From assembly GCA_014360985.1 (NCBI GenBank), contig JACIWK010000002.1, positions 51,826-115,825 of the forward strand: a stretch of DNA of 64,000 bases. Reading direction: 5' to 3'. The translations under genes were made by a program, and so were the position numbers. Shown here in pieces: positions 20,547-28,912 of this stretch; position 1 is the stretch's first letter; each line of letters begins with the position of its first letter. Below the pieces are notes generated by a model. That model did not search any database. It was given only the letters and a program-made list of their open reading frames with translations, and was not told the DNA's origin. This stretch comes from Candidatus Bipolaricaulota bacterium. GTDB taxonomy: Bacteria; Bipolaricaulota; Bipolaricaulia; Bipolaricaulales; Bipolaricaulaceae.

Positions 20547-21527
20547 GTGGCACTCCTCGAGGTGGTGGACCTCCACGTCGGCTACCGTGTGTTCGAGGGC
20601 TACCTGAAGGTCCTGAACGGCGTGAACTTCGAGATCGAAGAGCAGGAAAGGGTGGGGCTCGTGGGGGAGACAGGCTGCGGCAAAACGACCCTGGTGAAGA
20701 CGATCCTCCGCGTGCTGCCAGTGCCTCCAGCGCGCATCCAGCGGGGACAAGTCCTCTACCATGGCAAGGACATCTTGCTGATGTCACCGCGCGAGGTCCG
20801 TGGCCTGCGCCGGCGCGAGATGACGGCCATTTTCCAGGACCCGCTGCAGGCGTTGAACCCGATGTTCACCATCGGGACCCAGCTGCGGGACATTCTGAAG
20901 GATTCCCAGGAGCGGGTAGGCCGTGGGCAACGCACCCAACGGGCCATCACCGCTCGCTGCATCTCGGCGCTCCGCGATACAGGTATGCCCGACCCGGAAA
21001 GGATCATGTCGAACTACCCGATCCAGTTGAGCGGCGGCATGCGCCAACGCGTATGCATTGCGGAGGCGTTGTCGCGGAATGTAAGGCTGCTGCTGGCCGA
21101 TGAGCCGACGACCAACCTTGACGTCACAATACAAGATCAGATCCTGCGAAAGCTCGATCAGCTCGTCGACCAGCGAGGGGCATCGGTGCTGATCATCACC
21201 CATTCCATGGGGGTCGTGCGCGACCTCACTCAGCGCCTGTATATTATGTACGCAGGATCTATGGTGGAGACTGGAAGGACGAAAGGCGTTCTGGCTTCCC
21301 CCTTGCACCCGTACACCCAGGGGCTGATGAGGAGCGTACCGCGCCTCACCGGACAGGGGATCAGCGACGGGATCCCAGGACGGATCCCCAATTACCTTCA
21401 ACCCCCGTCAGGCTGTCGTTTCCACCCGCGCTGCGCGCACGCGATGCCCGTGTGTGTGGAGGCGCCACCACCGTTCTATCCGGCAGGGGATAACCACCGT
21501 GTGGCCTGCTACTTGTACCGGAGTTGA
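20547..21527 (+). CDS. ABC transporter ATP-binding protein (DppD/OppD type)
   Basis: GLVGETGCGKTTLVKTILR Walker A; YPIQLSGGMRQRVCIAEALSRNVRLLLADEPTTNLDVTIQ; CRFHPRCAHAMPVC C-term. Confidence 0.95.
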   Translation: MALLEVVDLHVGYRVFEGYLKVLNGVNFEIEEQERVGLVGETGCGKTTLVKTILRVLPVPPARIQRGQVLYHGKDILLMSPREVRGLRRREMTAIFQDPLQALNPMFTIGTQLRDILKDSQERVGRGQRTQRAITARCISALRDTGMPDPERIMSNYPIQLSGGMRQRVCIAEALSRNVRLLLADEPTTNLDVTIQDQILRKLDQLVDQRGASVLIITHSMGVVRDLTQRLYIMYAGSMVETGRTKGVLASPLHPYTQGLMRSVPRLTGQGISDGIPGRIPNYLQPPSGCRFHPRCAHAMPVCVEAPPPFYPAGDNHRVACYLYRS

Positions 21528-21532
21528 GAGCG

Positions 21533-22555
21533 ATGCCCGGAGACATCCTGAGCGTGGACAACCTCCGGAAGCACTTCCCCACGAAGGAGGGTGTTGTCCG
21601 GGCGGTGGACGGTGTCAGCTTCTCGATAGCACCCGGCGAGACGTTCGGCCTGGTCGGTGAGTCGGGCTCAGGGAAGACAACGACGGCCCAGTGTATCATC
21701 GGGATGTATCCTCCCACTTCGGGTGATATCTGGTTCAAAGGCGAGCGCATCAACGCGGCGTTCGACCGGCGACCGAAGCATGTGAAGGGAGATCTGCGGA
21801 TCGTCTTCCAGGATCCCGGTTCTTCCCTCAACCCCAAACGAACGATCAAGCAGATCCTCTCTGTTCCGCTACAGGTCCATCGCATCGGGTCAAGACGCGG
21901 CCGCCTCGCCCGCATGAAGGCTCTGCTGGACATGGTCGAGTTGCCGGCAGACGAGTACCTGTACAAGCATCCTCAGGCAATCGGCGGTGGAGAGAGACAG
22001 ATGGTCGCACTGGCCAGAGCGCTGGCCACCAACCCATCCCTCGTTCTGTTGGACGAACCGACCTCGGCGTTGGATGTCTCCGTGCAGGCGAAGATCATCA
22101 ACCTACTCATCCGCCTCCAGAAGGAACTGGATCTCACCTATCTCTTCATCACCCACGATCTGTCGCTGATGCGGAACATCGCCACTCGCGTGGCGATCAT
22201 GTATCTCGGGAAGCTTTGCGAGATCGCACCGACAGCCGAGTTCTTCGAGTCCCCGGTCCATCCATACACGAGGATGCTTCTTTCCTCGATACCGGTTGTA
22301 TCGGACGAGGAGGAAGCGCTCAAACCTCGGAAGGTGCTCTCGACCGGAGAGATTCCCAGTCCAGTCAATGTGCCCCCGGGATGTGGTTTCCAGTCCCGTT
22401 GCCCCGAGGCAGCGGACGTATGCCGACGGGTCGACCCAGAGATGGTGGAGGTCAGCCGATCCCACCAAGTCCGCTGTCATCGGGAAAGACGACCGGATCG
22501 TGCTGGCCACGCCGAGGCTTCGGTCTTACACGAGCGGGAGGAGCGCCTGTGCTGA
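21533..22555 (+). CDS. ABC transporter ATP-binding protein (DppF/OppF type)
   Basis: GLVGESGSGKTTTAQCIIGMYPPTSGDI; QAIGGGERQMVALARALATNPSLVLLDEPTSALDVSVQ; CGFQSRCPEAADVCR. Confidence 0.95.
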   Translation: MPGDILSVDNLRKHFPTKEGVVRAVDGVSFSIAPGETFGLVGESGSGKTTTAQCIIGMYPPTSGDIWFKGERINAAFDRRPKHVKGDLRIVFQDPGSSLNPKRTIKQILSVPLQVHRIGSRRGRLARMKALLDMVELPADEYLYKHPQAIGGGERQMVALARALATNPSLVLLDEPTSALDVSVQAKIINLLIRLQKELDLTYLFITHDLSLMRNIATRVAIMYLGKLCEIAPTAEFFESPVHPYTRMLLSSIPVVSDEEEALKPRKVLSTGEIPSPVNVPPGCGFQSRCPEAADVCRRVDPEMVEVSRSHQVRCHRERRPDRAGHAEASVLHEREERLC

Positions 22556-23364
22556 CCGACGCCCACGTGCACCTGGACCGGTACTTGCCGGCGGAGGTCC
22601 CGCGCGTGCTCGACCGAGCCCGCGCTGCAGGCGTCGAGTGGATGGTCACCGTGGGGATGGATCCCCCATCCTCGGAGAAGGCAGTTGGGTTGGCCCACAC
22701 CCATGGCGGCGTTCTCGCCGCCGTGGGCGTTCATCCGTGGATGGTGCCAGCAGATCTCCCTCCCGATGCCGCGGACGCTATCCACGCGCTCTCCACCGCA
22801 TCAGGCGTTGTGGCCATTGGCGAGGTGGGCCTCGACTTCGTGGAGAACCTGTTCCTGGGGATCGACCACCGGCCGGACCCATCGTCCCGGCAAGCGCAAG
22901 AGGCTGCGTTCCGCAGGCAACTCGAGATCGCTGTCGACCTCGGCCTTCCCCTCAATGTCCATTGCCGCGGGGCCTATCCCCAGCTCGTTGCCATCCTGGC
23001 CGAGGCGAGACCCGCCCGATGCAGGGGGGTCGTCCACAACTTCGACGGCGACACCCAGGCGCTGCGCAGCCTCCTCGACCTCGGGTTCTACGTGTCCTTC
23101 GGGGGGGCCCTCACCTACCCCGGCGCCGCGGCGTTGAGGCGGGTTGCCAGGGTTGTCCCCCTGGATGCCGTGTTGATCGAGACGGATGCTCCGTACATGC
23201 CCCTGCACGGCGATCCCGCGCAGAGCAACGAACCCGCGAATGTCTCCGCAATCGCACGAGCGCTGGCACAGGTGAGGAAGGTCGAAGATGACGTCGTGAT
23301 CGAGGCGAGCTACCATAACTTCGTGACCCTGTTCGAACCAGAGTCCACGTGCCATGTCAAGTAG
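22549..23364 (+). CDS. TatD-like metal-dependent hydrolase (second copy in window)
   Basis: LTDAHVHLDRY, VGVHPWMVP, IGEVGLDFVE, LNVHCRGAY, IETDAPYMPLHG; GTG start overlaps upstream stop. Confidence 0.85.
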   Translation: MLTDAHVHLDRYLPAEVPRVLDRARAAGVEWMVTVGMDPPSSEKAVGLAHTHGGVLAAVGVHPWMVPADLPPDAADAIHALSTASGVVAIGEVGLDFVENLFLGIDHRPDPSSRQAQEAAFRRQLEIAVDLGLPLNVHCRGAYPQLVAILAEARPARCRGVVHNFDGDTQALRSLLDLGFYVSFGGALTYPGAAALRRVARVVPLDAVLIETDAPYMPLHGDPAQSNEPANVSAIARALAQVRKVEDDVVIEASYHNFVTLFEPESTCHVK

Positions 23365-24343
23365 GTGCTCGACTGGATCATCGTGCATCGCGCGTCGCGC
23401 CCCGCAGGACGGTGGGCGCACGGGTGCCGCTCTTCCTGCAGTGGGCATCGTGTTCGATATCAAGCGGTACACGATCCACGATGGTCCGGGGATTCGAACC
23501 ACCGTGTTTCTGAAGGGATGCCCGCTGCGCTGCCTGTGGTGCCACAATCCGGAAGGGGTTGATCCGCAGCCCCAGGTGTCGTTCGTGGCAGGGCGTTGTC
23601 TCGGCTGCGGCGCGTGCGTCGAGGCCTGTCCCGAACGGGCCATTTCCCTTGCACCGGGTGCGTTGCCGATGACGGACCGCGCGAAGTGCGTGGCTTGCGG
23701 CCGGTGCGTGGCCGCTTGCCCCGCGGGCGCGCGGGCCCTTGTCGGGAAGGGCCGCTCCGTGGAAGAGGTTCTGGCACTCGTCGAACGCGACCGCATCTTC
23801 TACGACCGATCCGGAGGCGGAGTCACCTTCTCTGGCGGGGAGCCGCTGGCTCAGCCGCAGTTCCTCCGCGCGTGCCTCCGTGAGTGCCGCGCGCGCGGCA
23901 TCCGCACGGCTGTCGATACGTCGGGCTTCGCCGATCGCGCGCTCGTGATGGAGATCGCCGCGCTCGCGGATCTCCTGCTCTACGACCTCAAGGACATGAA
24001 CCCGTCTCGGCATCTGAGGACCGTGGGTGTGCCTCTGGAGCCGATCCTGGCGAATCTTGAGGCCCTCGCCCAGGCGGGGGCTCCGGTGTGGGTCAGGATC
24101 CCCGTGATTCCAGGAGTCAACGATGACGCTGCCACCATCCAGGACTACCTGAGCTACCTTGCTGGGCTGGAAGTTCGCTACCCCGTGTCGCTCCTGCCCT
24201 ATCATACCATCGGGGTGGAGAAGTACAGGCGGCTGGGGATCCCGTATCGCCTGCCGGAGACGAGGCCCCCTTCTCAGCAGGCCCTGGAGGGGTTCGTCCG
24301 GATGTTCGAGAGAGCAGGGTTCGAGATAGACGTAGGGAGGTGA
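23354..24343 (+). CDS. Glycyl-radical enzyme activating protein (radical SAM, PflA-like); GTG 23441 is an alternative start
   Basis: IVFDIKRYTIHDGPGIRTTVFLKGCPLRCLWCHNPEG with CxxxCxxC; two extra [4Fe-4S] motifs CLGCGACVEACP and CVACGRCVAACP. Confidence 0.93.
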   Translation: MSSRCSTGSSCIARRAPQDGGRTGAALPAVGIVFDIKRYTIHDGPGIRTTVFLKGCPLRCLWCHNPEGVDPQPQVSFVAGRCLGCGACVEACPERAISLAPGALPMTDRAKCVACGRCVAACPAGARALVGKGRSVEEVLALVERDRIFYDRSGGGVTFSGGEPLAQPQFLRACLRECRARGIRTAVDTSGFADRALVMEIAALADLLLYDLKDMNPSRHLRTVGVPLEPILANLEALAQAGAPVWVRIPVIPGVNDDAATIQDYLSYLAGLEVRYPVSLLPYHTIGVEKYRRLGIPYRLPETRPPSQQALEGFVRMFERAGFEIDVGR

Positions 24344-24348
24344 GACCG

Positions 24349-26709
24349 ATGACGGAACGGGTGAGCAGGCTGAGAGCGCAGTCCTTCGAGGCACGGCCGT
24401 GCGTGTCCGCCGAGAGAGCCACGATCATGACCCGGTTCTACCGGGAGAACCTGGGCAAGCACCCGCCACCGATCCTGCGGGCGCTTGCTTTCCGGGAGCT
24501 GTGCGCGCGCCAGACGATCTACATCGGCGAGGAGGAGCTCATCGTTGGAGAGCGGGGGCCAAAGCCGATGGCCGTTCCCACCTACCCTGAACTCACCTGT
24601 CACTCCCTGGACGACCTCGAAGTGCTGAACACGCGGGAGAAGAACCAATACATCGTCTCCGATGAGGTGTTCGCGATCTACCGTGACGAGATCATCCCGT
24701 TCTGGCGCGGCCGCTCCATCCGCGATCGGAACTTCGCTGAGCTGCCCGAGGACTGGCTGGATGCTTACCAGGCCGGAGTGTTCACCGAGTTCATGGAGCA
24801 ACGCGCCCCAGGGCACACAGCGGGGGATGGGAAGCTCTTCCAGAGGGGACTCCTTGACGTCCGGCGCGAGATCCGCAACCAGCTGGCGGCCCTCGATCTC
24901 GCCTCCGATCCCCACGGTTGGGAAAAGCGAGCCGAGCTCGTGGCGATGGATATCGCAGCGGAGGCGATGGTCTCGTTCGCGAAGAGGCACGCGGAGCTCG
25001 CCCGGGAGCTGGCTGCCCGTGCGCCAGACGAGAATCGTCGCCGGGAGCTGCTGGTGATCGCAGAGACATGCGAGCGGGTCCCCGCCCATCCGCCCCGAAC
25101 ATTCCGGGAGGCCGTCCAGGCCTACTGGTTCTACCATCTTGGTGTGATCATTGAGCTGAACGGCTGGGATGCGTTCAATCCCGGACACCTCGACCAACAC
25201 CTTTACCCCTTCTACCAGCGCGACCTGGAAGCGGGAATCCTCACCCGCGACGAAGCTGCGGAGATCCTCGGCTGCCTCTGGGTCAAGTTCAACAATCACC
25301 CCGCTCCGCCCAAGGTCGGGGTAACCGCCGCCGAGAGCGGAACCTACAACGACTTCGTCAACATCAACCTCGGCGGGCTCCGACCCGATGGAAGCGATGG
25401 CTCGAACGAGCTGTCGTACCTCATCCTCGAGGTCGCCGATGAGCTCCACCTCCGCCAGCCACAGTGCAACGTCCAGCTCTCGCGGGTGACCCCGGACCGA
25501 CTTCTCGAAGCAGCGTGCCGCATCCTGAGGCGCGGGTACGGGTACCCCGCCCTGTTCAATGCGGATGCAGTCGTAGAGGAACTGCTCCGGCAGGGGAAGT
25601 CCGTCGAGGACGCGAGGGAAGGTGGCACGAGCGGTTGCGTGGAGAGCGGGGCGTTCGGGAAGGAGGCCTACATCCTGTCCGGGTACTTCAACCTGCCCAA
25701 GGTCCTGGAGATCACCCTCAACGACGGCGTCGATCCCCGAACGGGCAAGCGGATCGGCCCTTCCACCGGCGATCCGAGAGGGTTCTCATCGTTCGACATG
25801 TTGCTCGCAGCTTGGGAACGACAGCTTCGTCATTTCGTAGATGTCAAGATCCGGGGGAACTCCGTCGTTCAGTCCCTCTACGCTTCCGAAATGCCCGCGC
25901 CCTTCCTGTCGCTCCTGATCGACGACTGCATCAAGAAAGGCAGGGACTACAACGCCGGCGGTGCTCGCTACAACACAACGTACATTCAGGGCGTCGGCAT
26001 CGGGACCCTCACCGATAGCCTCTCCGCGATCCTGCACCATGTCTACGAGCGGAGAGCAGTTGGCATGGATACCCTTCTGCAGGCGCTACAGAAGGATTTC
26101 CACGGAGCAGAGGTCTTGCGGCAGGAGCTTCTCAACAAGACGCCGCGATACGGCAACGACGATGACCGAGCCGATCGCCTCATGCAGTGGGCCTTCGAGG
26201 CCTTCTTCCGCGCGGTGGAGGGGCGACCGGCTCCCCGTGGGGGAAAGTACCACATTGACATGTTGCCCACGACGTGCCACATCTACTTCGGGACAGTGAC
26301 AGGAGCGACGCCGGACGGGCGACGAGCAGGGCAACCCCTCTCCGAGGGCATCTCCCCCGTTCAAGGGCGGGATGCGGAAGGACCGACGGCGGTGATCAGG
26401 TCCGCCGCCAAGCTCGACCACATCAAAACTGGGGGGACCCTCCTCAACATGAAGTTCTCGCCCCAGGTCCTGGCCAACGATGCGGATCTCCGGAAGTTCG
26501 CCCAGCTCGTCCGCAGCTACTTCGCCCTGGGGGGACACCACGTCCAGTTCAACGTGGTCAGCGCCCAAGTGCTCAAGGACGCGCAAGCCCGTCCCGAGGA
26601 GTACCGCGGACTGCTCGTGCGGGTCGCTGGGTACAGCGACTACTTCTGCGATCTCTCGCGGGCCCTCCAGGATGAAATCATCGCGCGCACCGAACATGGC
26701 GCCCCCTGA
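24349..26709 (+). CDS. Glycyl radical enzyme, HypD-like (candidate trans-4-hydroxy-L-proline dehydratase)
   Basis: Thiyl loop GGTSGCVESGAFGKEAYILSGYFNLPKVLEITLNDG; C-terminal glycyl motif VRVAGYSDYFCDLSRALQDEIIARTEH; NGWDAFNPGHLDQHLYPFY; adjacent activase. Confidence 0.85.
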   Translation: MTERVSRLRAQSFEARPCVSAERATIMTRFYRENLGKHPPPILRALAFRELCARQTIYIGEEELIVGERGPKPMAVPTYPELTCHSLDDLEVLNTREKNQYIVSDEVFAIYRDEIIPFWRGRSIRDRNFAELPEDWLDAYQAGVFTEFMEQRAPGHTAGDGKLFQRGLLDVRREIRNQLAALDLASDPHGWEKRAELVAMDIAAEAMVSFAKRHAELARELAARAPDENRRRELLVIAETCERVPAHPPRTFREAVQAYWFYHLGVIIELNGWDAFNPGHLDQHLYPFYQRDLEAGILTRDEAAEILGCLWVKFNNHPAPPKVGVTAAESGTYNDFVNINLGGLRPDGSDGSNELSYLILEVADELHLRQPQCNVQLSRVTPDRLLEAACRILRRGYGYPALFNADAVVEELLRQGKSVEDAREGGTSGCVESGAFGKEAYILSGYFNLPKVLEITLNDGVDPRTGKRIGPSTGDPRGFSSFDMLLAAWERQLRHFVDVKIRGNSVVQSLYASEMPAPFLSLLIDDCIKKGRDYNAGGARYNTTYIQGVGIGTLTDSLSAILHHVYERRAVGMDTLLQALQKDFHGAEVLRQELLNKTPRYGNDDDRADRLMQWAFEAFFRAVEGRPAPRGGKYHIDMLPTTCHIYFGTVTGATPDGRRAGQPLSEGISPVQGRDAEGPTAVIRSAAKLDHIKTGGTLLNMKFSPQVLANDADLRKFAQLVRSYFALGGHHVQFNVVSAQVLKDAQARPEEYRGLLVRVAGYSDYFCDLSRALQDEIIARTEHGAP

Positions 26710-26854
26710 GCAACCGATCCCGCTCCATGACAGGCGCCCACCTCACGGCGTCGGGACACGAACTGGGTGCCGACGCGGAACGGAGCTAGTCCAGAGCCGT
26801 CTGGGCGCGACACGGACCACTTCCTAGGCACGGTTCAAGGGGGAGGCGATGTAG

Positions 26855-28912
26855 ATGGGAAGGCGGGTAGCAGTCGACATCGGCGGAACGTTCACGGATC
26901 TCGTTGCCATAGATGACGCGACAGGGGCGGTGGTCCTCGGAAAGGCGTTGACAACGCCCCGGAACTTCGCAGATGGGGTGGCCCAAACGATCTCCCAGAG
27001 CGGCATTGATCCCCAAGATGTCAGTCACTTCGTCCACGGGACCACGGTGGTGATCAATGCCCTCACGGAGCGAAGCGGTGCCCGGGTCGCCCTGATTACG
27101 ACCCGTGGCTTCCGCGACATCCTGGAGATCCAGCGCGCTAACCGGCCCGACATGTACAACCTGTTCTACCGCAAACCACGTCCGTTCGTCCCCCGTCGGT
27201 TCCGGTTCGAGGTGCGGGAACGCCTGAACTACCGGGGGGTCGTACTCGAACCCCTGGTGGAAGCCGACGTGGTCACCGCCGTGGAGACGTGCAAGAAGGC
27301 GGGGATCGAGGCCATCGCCGTGTGCTATATCCATGCCTACGCCAATCCGGCCCATGAACGACGGACAAAGGAGATCATCCGCGAGCTCTGGCCCGAGGTA
27401 CCGGTCACTGCTTCCCACGAGATCACGCAGGAATGGCGCGAATACGAGCGCACGAACACTGCAGTCCTGAACGCCTATGTGCAGCCTTCGACGGCGTCCT
27501 ACTTATCGGCATTGGACCTCCGGCTGTCCGAGATGGCCATGCCCGCCCAGAGGTACGCGATGCAGTCGAACGGCGGAACAGCGACGTTCGCTGAGGCGCA
27601 GCGGATCCCCATTCGCCTGGTCGAGTCCGGGCCCGTGGGAGGGGTGATCGGGGCCGCCCTGGTGTCCCGGGTATTAGGGGAGGGCTCAGCCATTGCCTTC
27701 GATATGGGAGGGACCACCGCCAAAGTAAGCTTGATCGAACGGGGCCGGCTTAAGACCACCACCGACTACCACCTGGAGCGGACGGGGGCGTGGGCTGGCT
27801 ACCCACTGAAGATCCCGGTGGTGGACATCGTTGAGGTAGGTGCGGGTGGGGGCTCCATCGCGTGGATCGATGAGGGAGGTGCCCTGAACGTGGGGCCGCG
27901 TAGCGCAGGCGCCGACCCTGGTCCAGCCTGCTACGGCCTGGGAGGAGCGGAGCCGACGGTTACGGACGCCAACTTGCTCACGGGGCGCCTCAACCCGCGG
28001 TACTTCCTCGGCGGAAGGATGCGTTTGGACGTGGCCCGGGCGGAGGCCTCCATCCGGCGGATCGCGGATCGGTACCGACTTTCCCCGCTGGAAGGCGCGT
28101 TGGGCATCCTCCGTCTCGCCAATGCCAACATGAGAGCCGCCCTGGAGCGGGTGAGCATCGAGCGTGGTTACGACCCGCGGGACTTCGCGCTGGTGGCCTA
28201 TGGTGGAGCGGGGGGGCTGCACGGACCGACCTTGGCCCAGGAACTCCGGATGAAGAAGGTGATCATCCCCCGTGCTCCGGGCCAGTTCTCAGCGTGGGGG
28301 ATGCTGATGACGGACATCCGGCACGATTTCGTGCGGACCCACGTGATGCCCTGCGACGATCGTCAGGCCGACGAGATCGTCCGCGTGCTGGGCGAGCTGG
28401 AAGCGGAGGCCGTCGGCCGCTTCGCATCCGAAGGCTTCTCCCTGGACAGGGTAACGATCGTGGCCTCCCTCGATCTGCGATACAAGGGGCAAGAACATAC
28501 GGTCCAGACTCCAATCTCCCCGGATGCCGTCTCCGCTCGCCGCCTCACCCGCGTCATCGCTGACTTCCACACGCTCCATGAGCAGGCCTATTCGTTCCGA
28601 CTAGACGACCCCGTGGAGATCGTCAACTTCCACATCGTGGGTTGGGGGAAGGTGGACAAGCCTGCACTGGAGATCATCGCCGACCGAGGAGGGCCCCCCC
28701 ACCGAGCGCTCAAGGAGGAGCGCTCCATCCTCTTCGAGGGCGCTGGCCCAGTGAGGGCTGCGGTCTACGAAAGGGAGCTGCTCGCCAGCGGCGCACACCT
28801 TCATGGCCCCGCCATCGTGGAGGAGCCAGCCTGCACCACTGTGGTCTGCCCTGGTCAGGAACTGTCAGTGGACCACTACGGCAACCTGGTGATCACGGAG
28901 GTTGAACGATGA
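26855..28912 (+). CDS. hyuA: HyuA: ATP-dependent hydantoinase/oxoprolinase family subunit A (copy 2)
   Basis: AVDIGGTFTDLVAIDD, HGTTVVINALTERSGARVALITTRGFRDILEIQRANRPDMYN, AFDMGGTTAKVSLIERG. Confidence 0.93.
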   Translation: MGRRVAVDIGGTFTDLVAIDDATGAVVLGKALTTPRNFADGVAQTISQSGIDPQDVSHFVHGTTVVINALTERSGARVALITTRGFRDILEIQRANRPDMYNLFYRKPRPFVPRRFRFEVRERLNYRGVVLEPLVEADVVTAVETCKKAGIEAIAVCYIHAYANPAHERRTKEIIRELWPEVPVTASHEITQEWREYERTNTAVLNAYVQPSTASYLSALDLRLSEMAMPAQRYAMQSNGGTATFAEAQRIPIRLVESGPVGGVIGAALVSRVLGEGSAIAFDMGGTTAKVSLIERGRLKTTTDYHLERTGAWAGYPLKIPVVDIVEVGAGGGSIAWIDEGGALNVGPRSAGADPGPACYGLGGAEPTVTDANLLTGRLNPRYFLGGRMRLDVARAEASIRRIADRYRLSPLEGALGILRLANANMRAALERVSIERGYDPRDFALVAYGGAGGLHGPTLAQELRMKKVIIPRAPGQFSAWGMLMTDIRHDFVRTHVMPCDDRQADEIVRVLGELEAEAVGRFASEGFSLDRVTIVASLDLRYKGQEHTVQTPISPDAVSARRLTRVIADFHTLHEQAYSFRLDDPVEIVNFHIVGWGKVDKPALEIIADRGGPPHRALKEERSILFEGAGPVRAAVYERELLASGAHLHGPAIVEEPACTTVVCPGQELSVDHYGNLVITEVER

